Below are positions 1 through 9,054 of a stretch of DNA of 64,000 nucleotides, one piece after another (positions within the stretch are counted from its first letter, which is position 1; every line of letters starts with the position of its first letter). The stretch comes from Azoarcus sp. GTDB taxonomy: Bacteria > Pseudomonadota > Gammaproteobacteria > Burkholderiales > Rhodocyclaceae. The translations under genes and the position numbers were made by a program. The notes beneath the pieces are model-generated. The model made no database searches. It was not told the DNA's origin and worked only from the letters and a program-made list of their open reading frames with translations. Where the stretch lies: NCBI GenBank assembly GCA_030604735.1, contig JAUVVG010000008.1, forward strand, positions 1 to 64,000. Reading direction: 5' to 3'.

Positions 1-342
1 CGCCGAAGTCGGCGACAATCCAAACGTCAGCTTGTCCGCCGTGGCAGCTTGACCCGCTCTCCTGCCAAACCGGAGACGATGACCTACCGCAGCGTCAGCT
101 TCTTACACCACGCCCCGGGACACGATCCGGCAGCCAAGTAAAGCCCCTTGAACCGACCTGTTCGGCGAAGCGTGATTTTACGGCAGTGCATGACACAGCA
201 CAGCAAAAACGCTCCCACGACCCGGGCGACGCCAAGGAGATGATCGCCGGACATGCAGCGTCCCTAGACGAATCGACATAACCCGGCTCACGCCGACAAC
301 GGGATAAACCGGGTCATTGTCGATCGGATCACAGCTTATGCT
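1..342. other. Left-edge region without a recognised gene
   Basis: No recognisable coding sequence. One plus-strand frame stays open from the window edge to a TAA at 279-281, and another ends at a TGA at 50-52; either could be the tail of a gene that begins outside the window, but neither tail resembles a known family. Bases 1-14 form a short perfect inverted repeat (CGCCGA-AG-TCGGCG). Confidence 0.3.
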
Positions 343-897
343 TCATGCTGCTTTTCTGGACGTTTTTGACGGCGAGACGCCTATGGGTGAGACGCCCGGG
401 ACGTGTGCCCTCAAAGCGATCAGGTTGCTTTCGGCAACCTCATTGGCCGCCCTGATCATGTTTCCGAACGCCTCGGCGGACCCGTTCAACGCCGACCTGA
501 AGTACTCGAGCAGATCACCCGATCCAGCAGGGCCGGACTCGGCGACGCCCTCCATCAGCGCATTCGCCGAACGGGTGAGATCTTTGATCCGTTCGACGTT
601 GACGCGAGTCAGTTCGGACTGAGACTGAACGCAGATGTCGGTCATGTCGCGCATGTAATCGCTGGCGAGCGCGAGCATCTGCGCAGGGACCTTGAACTGT
701 GCCCCGATCTGCTCCTCGAACTTGCCATGAAGTGGCACTTCGGACGAGGCTGCGCTGACAGAACGCACCAGACGCATGTTCAAGGCGAGCAACTGCTCGC
801 AGGTGTTCAGAGCAGTATCGGCGATCAATCTGAAGGCATCACCATTTGCGCCGGCCAGAGCCGACAGCTTTTCTTTTACCGGGACGATGACAAACAT
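343..897 (-). CDS. Phasin family protein
   Basis: A 184-residue protein of the phasin type, which coats polyhydroxyalkanoate granules in the cytoplasm. It is predicted to be almost wholly alpha-helical with amphipathic heptads and no membrane segment. Residues about 10-110 match the Phasin_2 pattern (repeated short helices rich in Ala, Leu, Glu and Arg), and the C-terminus is a short basic Ala/Ser/Lys tail, as in many phasins. The ATG at 897 is preceded by AAGGAA about ten bases upstream. It is transcribed away from the histidine kinase gene. No PHA synthase lies in the window, so the link to PHA storage rests on the family. An accessory granule protein with a phasin-like fold is the main alternative. 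Confidence 0.8.
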   Translation of the reverse strand: MFVIVPVKEKLSALAGANGDAFRLIADTALNTCEQLLALNMRLVRSVSAASSEVPLHGKFEEQIGAQFKVPAQMLALASDYMRDMTDICVQSQSELTRVNVERIKDLTRSANALMEGVAESGPAGSGDLLEYFRSALNGSAEAFGNMIRAANEVAESNLIALRAHVPGVSPIGVSPSKTSRKAA

Positions 898-1378
898 GGC
901 AGGATTTCCTTATCGTGGTTAGAAAACTGTGAGGACGCGCAGCACGCGAATCATCCAGGGTATTCCAGAGGACATCTCGTCCGACGCCCGACCGCTCCAT
1001 GCACGGATGCGTCTGAAGACGAATCGACAGAAGGTTTCGTTCAACGGGTGAACTCAAATCCGGTCAAGCGTCTCTCAGCAGAAGATTTTGCTGTTCCGGC
1101 AGCAGCCCGTCTGTCAGCCGAACGCGCTGAATGGATAGGAAAACCAGTCGATCATCATAGGAAAATTCCCACAACTTCCATGTCCATGCTTACATTCATT
1201 ACGCGCTTGCAAGGCCGCTGGAGCAGAGGGACTCCTTTCTTTCGGGTCGGCCTACTGCATACCGCTCGCGGATGACTAGAATAGTGCAGTAAGCTCGGAA
1301 CAAGGCGGTTGCCGCTGTGAAAGTCGACCTCAGGATTCCGGCGTGGAGGCATGCGAAGCTGGCCGAGGGAGGTGCATC
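898..1378. other. Divergent intergenic region, phasin / histidine kinase
   Basis: About 480 bases with no supported gene. It must hold the promoters for the phasin (minus) and the sensor kinase (plus). TAGAAT at 1277-1282 could be a -10 element for the kinase, but no good -35 sits at the right spacing. Readable frames here are antisense or GC-rich shadows. Confidence 0.4.
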
Positions 1379-3391
1379 ATGACCAGAAAGGCTACTCATC
1401 AGGATCCGCTCATTCCCCGGGTCGCCCCGGATGCAGAGCCCCCTGCGAATTTTCGGGGCCGTAGTCGCTACGTGCGGCTATTCGATCTCTCCCCGCTCGC
1501 CTATATCAGGCTCGATCAGGTGGGCAGAATCATGACATTCAACGCTCCGGCGGCAATGATGCTGGGAGCTGGGCGTCGTAGCTGCCTGCGCGGACATGCT
1601 TTTGCCGACTTTGTGACGCCCGATTCGATTGAAACCTGGCGCCATTACCTCGAATTTGATGTTTCAGGCCCGGACAAGCGTGGATGCGAACTGCAATTAC
1701 GCAGAGCTGACGGCGATGTGCTGTGGGCACGCGTGACCGGAAAATACGCCACCGCGGGCGAAGCGGAGGTTCTGCAGTTCGCGCTGGAAGACATCACCGC
1801 ACGCAAACTTGCGGAAGTCGCGTTGTTGCAGAAGGATCGCTATCAGCGGGCACTGATCGACAACTTTCCGTTCCTGGTGTGGTTGAAGGATACGGAAAGC
1901 CGACTTCTGGCGGTTAATGACACCTTTGCCAGAACATTCGGTGCCGAAAGTCCCGAGAGCCTGGTCGGCAAGACCGACTTCGATCTGTTGCCGGCTGAAA
2001 CCGCTGCCTACTATCTTGCGACCGATCAGGAAGTTCTCGCATCACGCAAGCAGTTGACCCTGGAGGAAGAAATTCCACGTGAAGGTGAATCCCGATGGTA
2101 TGAGGTCTTCAAGGCTCCGGTTCTGGACGATCGTGGCGGACTGCTCGGCACCGTGGGATTCTCGCGTGACATCACCACCCGCAAGAAAGCCGAGGCGACC
2201 TTGCGACACCTCAATGATTGGCTCGAGGACCAGGTAGCCGAGCGCACGGCCGAGGCCGAGGCGCGCGCGCTGGCCTTGGTCGAGTCCGAGCGGTTCTTTC
2301 GCGCGACCATCGACGCCCTGCCGTCCAATTTGTGCGTGCTCGACGACGAAGGTCGGATCGTCGCAGTCAACAAGGCCTGGAGGAATTTCGCCACTGCCAA
2401 TGAAGGTGACCCCGACCGCCTGTGCGAAGGAGCGGACTATCTGGCGGTGTGCGACGCCGCGGCTGTCGCGGCGCATGAAACCGCGTCGGCGACGGCGACG
2501 GCGCTTGCCATCCGCGAAATTCTGGCGGGCAAGCGAACCGAATTCACACAGCAGTACGAATGCAGTGCCCCCACCAAGCTGCGCTGGTATTCCATGACCG
2601 TATCGCGGTTCGCCGATGAAGGACCCGCGCGCCTCGTCGTGGTCCATGATGACATCACCGAAAGCAAACTGCTGGCGACCGAGCAGCGCGAAACCGCCAG
2701 ACGACTCAAGCGCCTGGCAGCACACCTGCAGTCGGTGCGCGAAGAACAGAGTGCCAAAATTGCCCGCGAGATCCACGATGAACTGGGCGGCACACTGACC
2801 ATACTCAAACTCACTCTACACACCACGGTCGATGCGCTGCCTCCCAACAGCCCATTGTTTGCCAAACTTGAAGGCATGGTTGAACAGGTCAATTCCGCAT
2901 TGCAGACGATCAAGCGTATCTCAACCGACCTGCGACCGGCCATGCTTGACTCCCTTGGATTGGCGGCCACGATCAGATGGTATGCAGATCGGTTTTCAAG
3001 TATGACCGGCATTGCCGTTGAAACGAAGATTCCCGAGGATGTCCGGCTGTCGACCGGCAGCAGCATCGGCGTGTTTCGCATCGTGCAGGAAAGCCTGACA
3101 AACGTTGCAAAACATTCGGGCGCGACCAGGGTGAAAATCACACTGATCAAACACAAGGACGACGTGATTCTCAGAATGCGTGACAACGGCATCGGCCTGC
3201 CGGAGGACCACCTTCACCGTCGCGACTCCTTCGGTGTCATCGGGATGCTGGAACGTGCTCAACACCTTGGAGGAAAGCTGACCCTGACGGGCGCCGGCCG
3301 GAATGGCACTCAGCTTACGCTGCGCATTCCGATGGATGGGGGAGATGCTCCGGATATTCAGGGGGACGACCCAACATGCATAGAATCCTGA
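1379..3391 (+). CDS. PAS-domain sensor histidine kinase (NarX/HisKA_3 type)
   Basis: A 670-residue sensor kinase without an obvious membrane segment, so probably a cytoplasmic sensor. Three PAS-like domains lie at about 28-143, 155-275 and 305-430, followed by a HisKA_3 dimerisation domain with the motif REIHDELGG (predicted phospho-acceptor His466) and a HATPase_c domain (N-box near 570, G-box DNGIG near 601). This kinase class phosphorylates NarL-family regulators, and the next gene encodes one, overlapping it by 16 bases. I start it at 1379 because GGGAGGTG lies just upstream; the in-frame ATG at 1343 has its GGAGG only one base away. The ligand cannot be read from the sequence; PAS cores often bind haem, flavin or small molecules. 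Confidence 0.9.
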   Translation: MTRKATHQDPLIPRVAPDAEPPANFRGRSRYVRLFDLSPLAYIRLDQVGRIMTFNAPAAMMLGAGRRSCLRGHAFADFVTPDSIETWRHYLEFDVSGPDKRGCELQLRRADGDVLWARVTGKYATAGEAEVLQFALEDITARKLAEVALLQKDRYQRALIDNFPFLVWLKDTESRLLAVNDTFARTFGAESPESLVGKTDFDLLPAETAAYYLATDQEVLASRKQLTLEEEIPREGESRWYEVFKAPVLDDRGGLLGTVGFSRDITTRKKAEATLRHLNDWLEDQVAERTAEAEARALALVESERFFRATIDALPSNLCVLDDEGRIVAVNKAWRNFATANEGDPDRLCEGADYLAVCDAAAVAAHETASATATALAIREILAGKRTEFTQQYECSAPTKLRWYSMTVSRFADEGPARLVVVHDDITESKLLATEQRETARRLKRLAAHLQSVREEQSAKIAREIHDELGGTLTILKLTLHTTVDALPPNSPLFAKLEGMVEQVNSALQTIKRISTDLRPAMLDSLGLAATIRWYADRFSSMTGIAVETKIPEDVRLSTGSSIGVFRIVQESLTNVAKHSGATRVKITLIKHKDDVILRMRDNGIGLPEDHLHRRDSFGVIGMLERAQHLGGKLTLTGAGRNGTQLTLRIPMDGGDAPDIQGDDPTCIES

Positions 3392-4005
3392 TCGTAGATG
3401 ACCACGCAGTGGTGCGCAGCGGTCTGCGTCAGTTTCTCGAGACCGCAGGAGAGTTTGACGTAGCCGGCGAGGCGGCGAGAGGCACCGCGGCACTCGAGTT
3501 GGTGGCATCGGGTTCTTGGGATGTGGTATTGCTCGACATCACGCTGCCCGATCTGAACGGGCTCGAGGTGCTCAAACGAATCAAGGAAATGCGACCGCAG
3601 TTACCGGTTCTGATCTTCAGCATGCACGCCGAAGACGCTTTCGCGATGTCGGCGCTCAATTCCCGCGCATCGGGCTACCTGAACAAGGATAGCCCGCCGA
3701 GCCAGATACTGACGGCGATCCGGACCGTTGCCGAGGGCAACCGCTACGTGAGCCCCGCGCTGGCCGATCGCCTGCTCGCAGGCAGTTTGCCAAGCGGCGT
3801 GCACCTGCCGCACGAGGCACTGTCAAAGCGCGAAATGGCCGTGCTGCTGTTACTGAGCCAGGGCTTGTCACTGACCAAAATCGGTGAGCAGCTCCACCTG
3901 AGCGTCAAGACGATCAGCACTTATCGTGCGCGCATCCTGGAAAAACTCGATGTCCGCTCCAATGCCGAGATTACGCGGTACGTGATCCAGCACAAACTCG
4001 GCTGA
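3376..4005 (+). CDS. NarL/FixJ-family response regulator
   Basis: A 209-residue two-domain regulator. The receiver domain (1-120) has acidic residues D8/D9, the predicted phospho-acceptor D54 in LLDITLPDLNG, Ser82 and Lys104. The C-terminal LuxR-type helix-turn-helix occupies about 147-209 (LSKREMAVLLLLSQGLS, then the VKTISTYRARILEKL recognition helix). It overlaps the kinase gene end by 16 bases, so the two are translationally coupled and form a cognate pair. It presumably activates or represses promoters when phosphorylated; its targets are unknown, although the neighbouring diguanylate cyclase or phasin are candidates by position only. Confidence 0.92.
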   Translation: MHRILIVDDHAVVRSGLRQFLETAGEFDVAGEAARGTAALELVASGSWDVVLLDITLPDLNGLEVLKRIKEMRPQLPVLIFSMHAEDAFAMSALNSRASGYLNKDSPPSQILTAIRTVAEGNRYVSPALADRLLAGSLPSGVHLPHEALSKREMAVLLLLSQGLSLTKIGEQLHLSVKTISTYRARILEKLDVRSNAEITRYVIQHKLG

Positions 4006-4120
4006 GCAAGGGGAGCGACCGCGCTGGCCCGCATTTTCCCACTAAGCTCAGTCGTCTGGCCGGTGGCCTCGACCATCAACTGCTGCTGTAAACTGCGTCC
4101 TTGGACTGAAGCGCGCTGGC

Positions 4121-5641
4121 TTAGCTCTTGAGGTTCACTTGCCGCAGTTCGTCCTTGGCTGTCAAAACACGAACCTGATTGCCTCCAGCCTGCTTGGCCT
4201 GATACATCGCGGCGTCAGCCCGTTTCAGAATGTCGCTTGGACTCGCATCATTCCCGTTGAACAGAGTCACGCCAAGGCTTGCCGTGCATCGATGCTCGTT
4301 GGCTGTTTCTGCGCGGGTCATGTCGCTGACAGTCAGGCGATAGGGTTCGGACAGGACGGCACGTAGCTTTTCGGCAACGACCACCGCCTCTGCCATGGAC
4401 TCCGTCTCGTCCGGTTCCAGCGTGTTGAGCATGACAACAAATTCGTCTCCTCCAAAACGTGCCACGGTATCGATTTCGCGCACACATTGCCTGAGCCGAG
4501 TGGCCGCCTCGTTCAACAACTGATCGCCGACGTCGTGGCCAAATGCGTCATTGAGTGGCTTGAAGTTGTCCAGATCGAGGAACATCAAGGCGCCATAACG
4601 CCCACTACGCGCGTTTGTCGCCATGGCCAGGTTAAGACGGTCACAAAACAGACGCCGATTGGGAAGCTCGGTCAAGGGATCGTGAAACGCCATGTGCCGT
4701 ACCTGCTCCTGAAGCTGCCGGTGTTCGGTGATGTCTCGTGAAACGACCAGAACTCGGGTCACTCGTCCGTTTTTGTCCCTGATTACGCTGCCACGCGACT
4801 CCATGTCCCGAACGCTGCCATCGGGCATCAAAAAGCGATACTCGATCCGGTTTCCCTGCCCGGTTCGCACCGTTTCCATGAAAACGCGCCTGACCCGCTC
4901 GCGGTCATCCGGATGCACCTCGGCGAAGGAATCGGAGTTCGACATGCCATCGGTCGCGCCTAGAAACTTCCGGTAGGAGGGGCTGTTGTATATGCGCCGT
5001 CCTTGCAGGTCGAGCACCGCAATGAAGTCGGAAAGGTTCTCCGCGATCTGGTGAAAGAAGTCCTTCTGCTCGCGCAAGGCTTCTTCCATTTGCTTGTTTG
5101 CCGTGATGTCCACGAACGAGATTCGGTATGTGGGGCGACCATCGCCATCGGGTGTGCAGACCGATCGCAGGGACGCCCAGAACGGGGGCCCATCCCGTTT
5201 CGCCATGCGCAAATCGCAGGTATGCAGGACACCGGTTGCGACGAGCTCACCGCAATATTCGAGAAAGGTGCAGTAATCCGCTTGAGCAATGAAGTGGCTG
5301 ATCGGTTGCCCGACGAGAGCCTGACGTGTGACACCAAGCAAGGTGGTAGCCACAAGGTTGGCCTGCAGAATCACCCCGCCCTCACCGAGAGTGCAATAAC
5401 CGACGGGAGCCAGATCATAAAGCTCGAAATACAGAGCCCGCGAGGCTTCCAGCTCACCCTGGGCCCTGCGTAGCTCCTCGTTTTGCATGCGGAGTTCGAC
5501 CTGATGTGCCTGCAACTCGTGGAGGAGCCTCGTCAGGTCCGGTGGACGCGTAACGTAAGGCTCAAGGTTTCGTTGCCCAAACCGAGCCCCGACCTTGCCA
5601 CGTAAAACCTCGGCGTCTGAAACTTCGTTACCCATACTCAT
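4121..5641 (-). CDS. PAS-PAS diguanylate cyclase with intact GGDEF and I-site
   Basis: A 506-residue protein predicted to make cyclic di-GMP from two GTP. After a short N-terminal coiled segment (about 35-65, LHELQAHQVELRMQNEELRR) come two PAS domains (about 70-185 and 190-305) and a GGDEF domain (about 320-490). The catalytic motif is an unaltered GGDEF at 397-401. An RxxD sequence (REID, 388-391) lies exactly five residues before it, the usual product-inhibition site, so feedback control is expected. There is no EAL domain and no membrane segment. The ATG at 5641 has AAGGGT about six bases upstream and overlaps the stop of a small upstream frame. It converges with the response regulator, whose kinase also carries PAS domains. 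Confidence 0.92.
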   Translation of the reverse strand: MSMGNEVSDAEVLRGKVGARFGQRNLEPYVTRPPDLTRLLHELQAHQVELRMQNEELRRAQGELEASRALYFELYDLAPVGYCTLGEGGVILQANLVATTLLGVTRQALVGQPISHFIAQADYCTFLEYCGELVATGVLHTCDLRMAKRDGPPFWASLRSVCTPDGDGRPTYRISFVDITANKQMEEALREQKDFFHQIAENLSDFIAVLDLQGRRIYNSPSYRKFLGATDGMSNSDSFAEVHPDDRERVRRVFMETVRTGQGNRIEYRFLMPDGSVRDMESRGSVIRDKNGRVTRVLVVSRDITEHRQLQEQVRHMAFHDPLTELPNRRLFCDRLNLAMATNARSGRYGALMFLDLDNFKPLNDAFGHDVGDQLLNEAATRLRQCVREIDTVARFGGDEFVVMLNTLEPDETESMAEAVVVAEKLRAVLSEPYRLTVSDMTRAETANEHRCTASLGVTLFNGNDASPSDILKRADAAMYQAKQAGGNQVRVLTAKDELRQVNLKS

Positions 5642-5973
5642 CGTGACCCTTGGTCAATGGGTGAGCACCTTAAGGAGGACATCGGGCCTTCCACAATTAC
5701 GTCCACGACCCTCATGTTGAACTTGCCTGTCGAGATACGGCATTCGAGCCCATTTTCCCACTCCTCATACGCAAGCAATATCGGAAAACAGGTAACGCCT
5801 TGTAGGATTTCACCGCCTTCGATGCAGCGCGGTTGAATGGCAGATCTCGCCACCAAGGCTTGCGGACGTACGGACGGGATGAAAACGGAAATCGACAAAC
5901 GTGCTGTCGACGCCTGATAGCATGGCCATCCCCTGCTATGCTGAAAGCCGTATCGGGTAGCATCGTCCAACAT
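5638..5973 (-). CDS. Possible small hypothetical protein upstream of the diguanylate cyclase
   Basis: An open frame of up to 111 residues whose TGA overlaps the ATG of the diguanylate cyclase (ATGA), an arrangement typical of coupled genes. The last 60 residues (GGEILQGVTCFPILLAYEEW and onward) look protein-like. The first half covers the divergent promoter region of the YchJ-family gene and is unlikely to be translated, so a true start would lie further in, perhaps at a non-ATG codon. I recognise no family. Without it, 5642-5971 is simply a divergent intergenic region of 330 bases. Confidence 0.25.
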   Translation of the reverse strand: MLDDATRYGFQHSRGWPCYQASTARLSISVFIPSVRPQALVARSAIQPRCIEGGEILQGVTCFPILLAYEEWENGLECRISTGKFNMRVVDVIVEGPMSSLRCSPIDQGSR

Positions 5974-6400
5974 GAAAAAACGAACCGCCTCCCTCGTCGT
6001 TCCGCCTTGCCCCTGTGGCAGCGGCCTGGACCTCGCCGCATGTTGCGGCCGCTACCATGGCGGAGAGGCCGCAGCCGATGCCGAAGCGTTGATGCGATCG
6101 CGCTACGCGGCCTACGTACTCGGCAACGAGACCTACCTGCTCGCGACCTGGCACCCGTCTACCCGGCCGGTTGGCCTGGAGCTCGATCGCGATGGCAAGA
6201 CGAAATGGCTGGGCCTGGACGTCCGGCGCCATTCAACCACCAGCGCCCACGAGGCGACGGTGGAGTTCGTCGCGCGTTACAAGGTCGGCGGCCGCGCCTC
6301 CCGCATGCATGAAACCAGCCGCTTCGTGCGCGAGGACGAGCGCTGGTATTACGTAGCGGGTGAGCTGCATGAACCCCTGACTCAGGAGTATTCGACATGA
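5972..6400 (+). CDS. YchJ-family (UPF0225) SEC-C motif protein
   Basis: A 142-residue protein with an N-terminal SEC-C zinc-binding motif (PCPCGSG followed by ACCGRYH, residues about 12-28) and the YchJ central domain (MRSRYAAYVLGNETYLLATW). The family is widespread in proteobacteria, has an NTF2-like fold in known members and no firmly established function. The SEC-C motif binds zinc and contacts proteins or ribosomes in other families. Only the N-terminal SEC-C copy is present here. The stop overlaps the start of the ketopantoate reductase gene by four bases (ATGA), so the two are likely co-translated, though no functional link is known. Confidence 0.85.
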   Translation: MKKRTASLVVPPCPCGSGLDLAACCGRYHGGEAAADAEALMRSRYAAYVLGNETYLLATWHPSTRPVGLELDRDGKTKWLGLDVRRHSTTSAHEATVEFVARYKVGGRASRMHETSRFVREDERWYYVAGELHEPLTQEYST

Positions 6401-7311
6401 AGATTGCAGTAATGGGCGCCGGCGCGGTCGGCTGCTTTTTCGGCGGCATGCTGGCGCGCGCCGGCCACGAGGTGGTGTTGATCGGGCGTGCGCAGCATGT
6501 CGAAGCGGTGCGCCGCGACGGCTTGTTGATCGAAATGGCCAGCTTCACCGGGCGTGTGCCGATCGGCGCGAGCACAGAGGCGGACGCAGTGCGCGATGCA
6601 CGCCTGGTACTGGTGTGCGTGAAGTCGACCGATACCGAACAGGCCGCGGCACAGATGGCACCGCATCTCGCCCCCGACGCCATCGTGCTGAGCATGCAGA
6701 ACGGCGTAGACAATGCAGCGCGGCTTCAAGCCGCAATGGGTCGCGAGGTCGGGCCGGCGGTGGTCTATGTCGCAACCGGGATGGCCGGCCCCGGTCATGT
6801 CCGCCATCATGGCCGTGGCGAACTGGTGATTGCCCCGTCCGCAACAGCCGGCGAGGTGGTGACGCTCTTCGGCGGCGCCGGTGTGCCGGTCGAAATCTCG
6901 GACAATGTCCCTGGGGCGCTGTGGACCAAGCTCATCCTCAACTGCGCCTACAACGCCCTGTCGGCCATCACGCAACAACCCTACGGCTGGCTGGCGCGAC
7001 AGGAAGGCGTCGAGTCGATGATGCGCGACGTGGTGGCGGAATGCCTCGCGGTGGCACAGAAGGACGGTGTGACCGTGCCGGGCGATGCATGGGCGGCGGT
7101 CGAGGCGATCGCGCGCACGATGCCCACCCAGATCTCGTCGACCGCGCAGGATCTTGCACGCGGCAAGGCGAGCGAGATCGATCACCTCAACGGCTACGTG
7201 GCGCGACGCGGCGCCGCGCTGGGCGTGGCCACACCGGTGAATCGCACGCTGCACACCCTGGTGAAACTGCTGGAAGCGCGCAACGCGTCCGATCGCGCGA
7301 GCGCCGACTGA
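6397..7311 (+). CDS. panE: 2-dehydropantoate 2-reductase (ketopantoate reductase family)
   Basis: A 304-residue NADPH-dependent reductase expected to convert ketopantoate to pantoate in pantothenate and coenzyme A synthesis. The N-terminal Rossmann motif is GAGAVGCFFGG (residues 7-17). The C-terminal ApbA_C domain carries the catalytic lysine in LWTKLILN and the substrate-binding EIDHLNGYV segment. Length and domain order fit PanE. Several paralogues of this family act on other 2-oxo acids, and no other pantothenate gene is nearby, so the substrate is probable rather than certain. It begins within the stop codon of the YchJ-family gene and is followed 25 bases later by another 2-hydroxyacid reductase gene. 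Confidence 0.85.
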   Translation: MKIAVMGAGAVGCFFGGMLARAGHEVVLIGRAQHVEAVRRDGLLIEMASFTGRVPIGASTEADAVRDARLVLVCVKSTDTEQAAAQMAPHLAPDAIVLSMQNGVDNAARLQAAMGREVGPAVVYVATGMAGPGHVRHHGRGELVIAPSATAGEVVTLFGGAGVPVEISDNVPGALWTKLILNCAYNALSAITQQPYGWLARQEGVESMMRDVVAECLAVAQKDGVTVPGDAWAAVEAIARTMPTQISSTAQDLARGKASEIDHLNGYVARRGAALGVATPVNRTLHTLVKLLEARNASDRASAD

Positions 7312-7336
7312 ACAATCCTTAGCAATACCCAAGACG

Positions 7337-8269
7337 ATGCCGAAGCTGCTTTTTGTTGCCGCCGAACCAAAACCCGAGCGCTGGACCGATGCGATCCGGC
7401 AGGCCTGCCCCGAAGTCGAGGTCATCGTCTGGAAGGACGATGGCCAGGTGCATGACGCCGACTACGCAATCGTCTGGCGCCCGCCCCCTGCCCTGTTCGC
7501 GCGGGAGCACAAGCTCAAGGCGCTGTTCAATCTTGGCGCCGGCGTGGACGGCTTGCTCGGCTTGGACAAGCTGCCGGCCGAGCTCCCCATCATCCGCCTG
7601 GAGGACGCGGGCATGTCGGTGCAGATGGCCGAGTTCGTCATACACCAGGTCGTGGAACAGACCCGCGATATGGCGGTTTATCGCGCCCAGCAGCGACAAG
7701 GGCTCTGGCGGATCCAGCGACCGATCACGCGCACAGAATGGCCGATAGGGGTACTCGGCATGGGGAGGATAGGAGCGCGCGTGGCAAATGCACTGGCCGC
7801 GCTGGATTACGCGGTCTCAGCATGGGTTCGCACCCCGCGACCGGGCAACCCGCTCCCTGTTTTCGTCGGCAAAGCCGGCCTGCGGGACATGCTTGCGCGC
7901 ACCCGTATCGTGGTCAACACGCTTCCGCTGACCGACGAGACCCGCGACATCATGGATTACGACTTCTTCTCGGCGCTGCTGCCCGGCGCGATCGTGATCA
8001 ACGTTGGCCGTGGCGAGCATCTCGTAGACGACGATCTGCTGCGCGCGATCGCCGAGGGCAAGGTTCATAGCGCGACCCTCGACGTGTTCCGCGAAGAACC
8101 GCTTCCGCCACAGCACCCATTCTGGCAGTCGCCGAACATCACGATCACGCCGCACGTGTCGGCCCGCACGCTGCGTGAGGAGACCATCGCGCAAATCGTC
8201 ACGAAAATGCGCGCCCTGGAAGCCGGCGAGCCAGTCACCGGCCTCGTCAACCCTTCCCGCGGTTACTGA
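7337..8269 (+). CDS. ghrA: Glyoxylate/hydroxypyruvate reductase A-type dehydrogenase
   Basis: A 310-residue D-isomer-specific 2-hydroxyacid dehydrogenase of the GhrA subgroup, which reduces glyoxylate to glycolate and hydroxypyruvate to glycerate. The NAD(P) motif is GVLGMGRIGARVA (about 138-150). The catalytic Arg (VINVGRGEHLVDDD), Glu (FREEPLPPQHPFW) and His (ITPHVSARTL) are all present, and the N-terminal FNLGAGVDGLL segment is typical of GhrA. It follows panE on the same strand with a 25-base gap, suggesting co-transcription. It is distinct in sequence from the second dehydrogenase of this superfamily at 18.4 kb, which is SerA-like. Confidence 0.87.
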   Translation: MPKLLFVAAEPKPERWTDAIRQACPEVEVIVWKDDGQVHDADYAIVWRPPPALFAREHKLKALFNLGAGVDGLLGLDKLPAELPIIRLEDAGMSVQMAEFVIHQVVEQTRDMAVYRAQQRQGLWRIQRPITRTEWPIGVLGMGRIGARVANALAALDYAVSAWVRTPRPGNPLPVFVGKAGLRDMLARTRIVVNTLPLTDETRDIMDYDFFSALLPGAIVINVGRGEHLVDDDLLRAIAEGKVHSATLDVFREEPLPPQHPFWQSPNITITPHVSARTLREETIAQIVTKMRALEAGEPVTGLVNPSRGY

Positions 8270-8391
8270 AGTCCGCCGACTTCGCCACCGACTCGGCGAG
8301 CATCCCGATCAGGCACCTGGCCGCCGAGAGAGGAACGCGCCCCCCCGATGCGAGGTCGTATCCCGGAACTGCTTGATCGAGGAATCCAACG

Positions 8392-9054
8392 ATGCCAGAA
8401 CATTCACTACACCGACGTCAGATCATCCTGGGCGGTAGCGCGGCGCTGATCAGTTTGCCGCTCGGTGCGGCGCAGCGCGTGCTGACGCCGGCCCAGACCG
8501 CAGGGCCGTTTTATCCGGTGATCCCGCCGCTGCACCGCGACAACGACCTCACCCAGGTCGAAGGCCACACCGGACGCGCGGCGGGTCAGATCAGCGATCT
8601 GTCGGGCCGGGTGCTCGATCTGGATGGACGTCCGCTTTCCGGCCTGCGGATCGAGATCTGGCAGTGCGACGCCAACGGTCGTTATCGTCATCCGCGAGAC
8701 CGTCAGAACGTGGCGGAAGATCCGAACTTCCAGGGATTCGGCCACACCATGACCGACGCCGACGGGCGCTACCGCTTCCGCACGATCCGACCCGTACCCT
8801 ACCCCGGCCGCACGCCACACATCCATGCCGCGGTGTTCCAGGAAGGCCAGCGCCCTTTCATCACCCAGATCTACGTCGCCGGCGACCCCCTCAACGATCG
8901 AGACATGCTCTTCCAGCGGGTGCCCGAATCGCTCCGGCCCTTCCTGCTGGCCGATTTCAAGCCCATTGAGGACCCGGTCGCCGAACTCTCTGCGGAGTTC
9001 GATTTCGTCCTTTCACCCGCACTTGCGGCCTTGATGGCGTCGCCCACCGCATAA
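8392..9054 (+). CDS. Exported intradiol ring-cleavage dioxygenase-like protein
   Basis: A 220-residue protein of the intradiol (protocatechuate/catechol 1,2-) dioxygenase superfamily, which uses Fe(III) to open catechols between the hydroxyls. The four expected iron ligands can be placed at Tyr98 (GRYRHP), Tyr137 (VPYPGRTPH), His143 and His145. Residues 1-27 resemble a twin-arginine signal (LHRRQIILGGSAALISLPLG), so it would fold with its metal and then be exported. Catabolic intradiol enzymes are normally cytoplasmic and come with pathway genes, none of which are here. An extracytoplasmic role on aromatic or lignin-derived compounds is an inference. Confidence 0.82.
   Translation: MPEHSLHRRQIILGGSAALISLPLGAAQRVLTPAQTAGPFYPVIPPLHRDNDLTQVEGHTGRAAGQISDLSGRVLDLDGRPLSGLRIEIWQCDANGRYRHPRDRQNVAEDPNFQGFGHTMTDADGRYRFRTIRPVPYPGRTPHIHAAVFQEGQRPFITQIYVAGDPLNDRDMLFQRVPESLRPFLLADFKPIEDPVAELSAEFDFVLSPALAALMASPTA

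Noticed and set aside
403-1275. 290-residue plus-strand frame over the phasin gene
   Set aside because: Complement of the phasin plus intergenic sequence; composition is typical of a shadow and no domain is seen.
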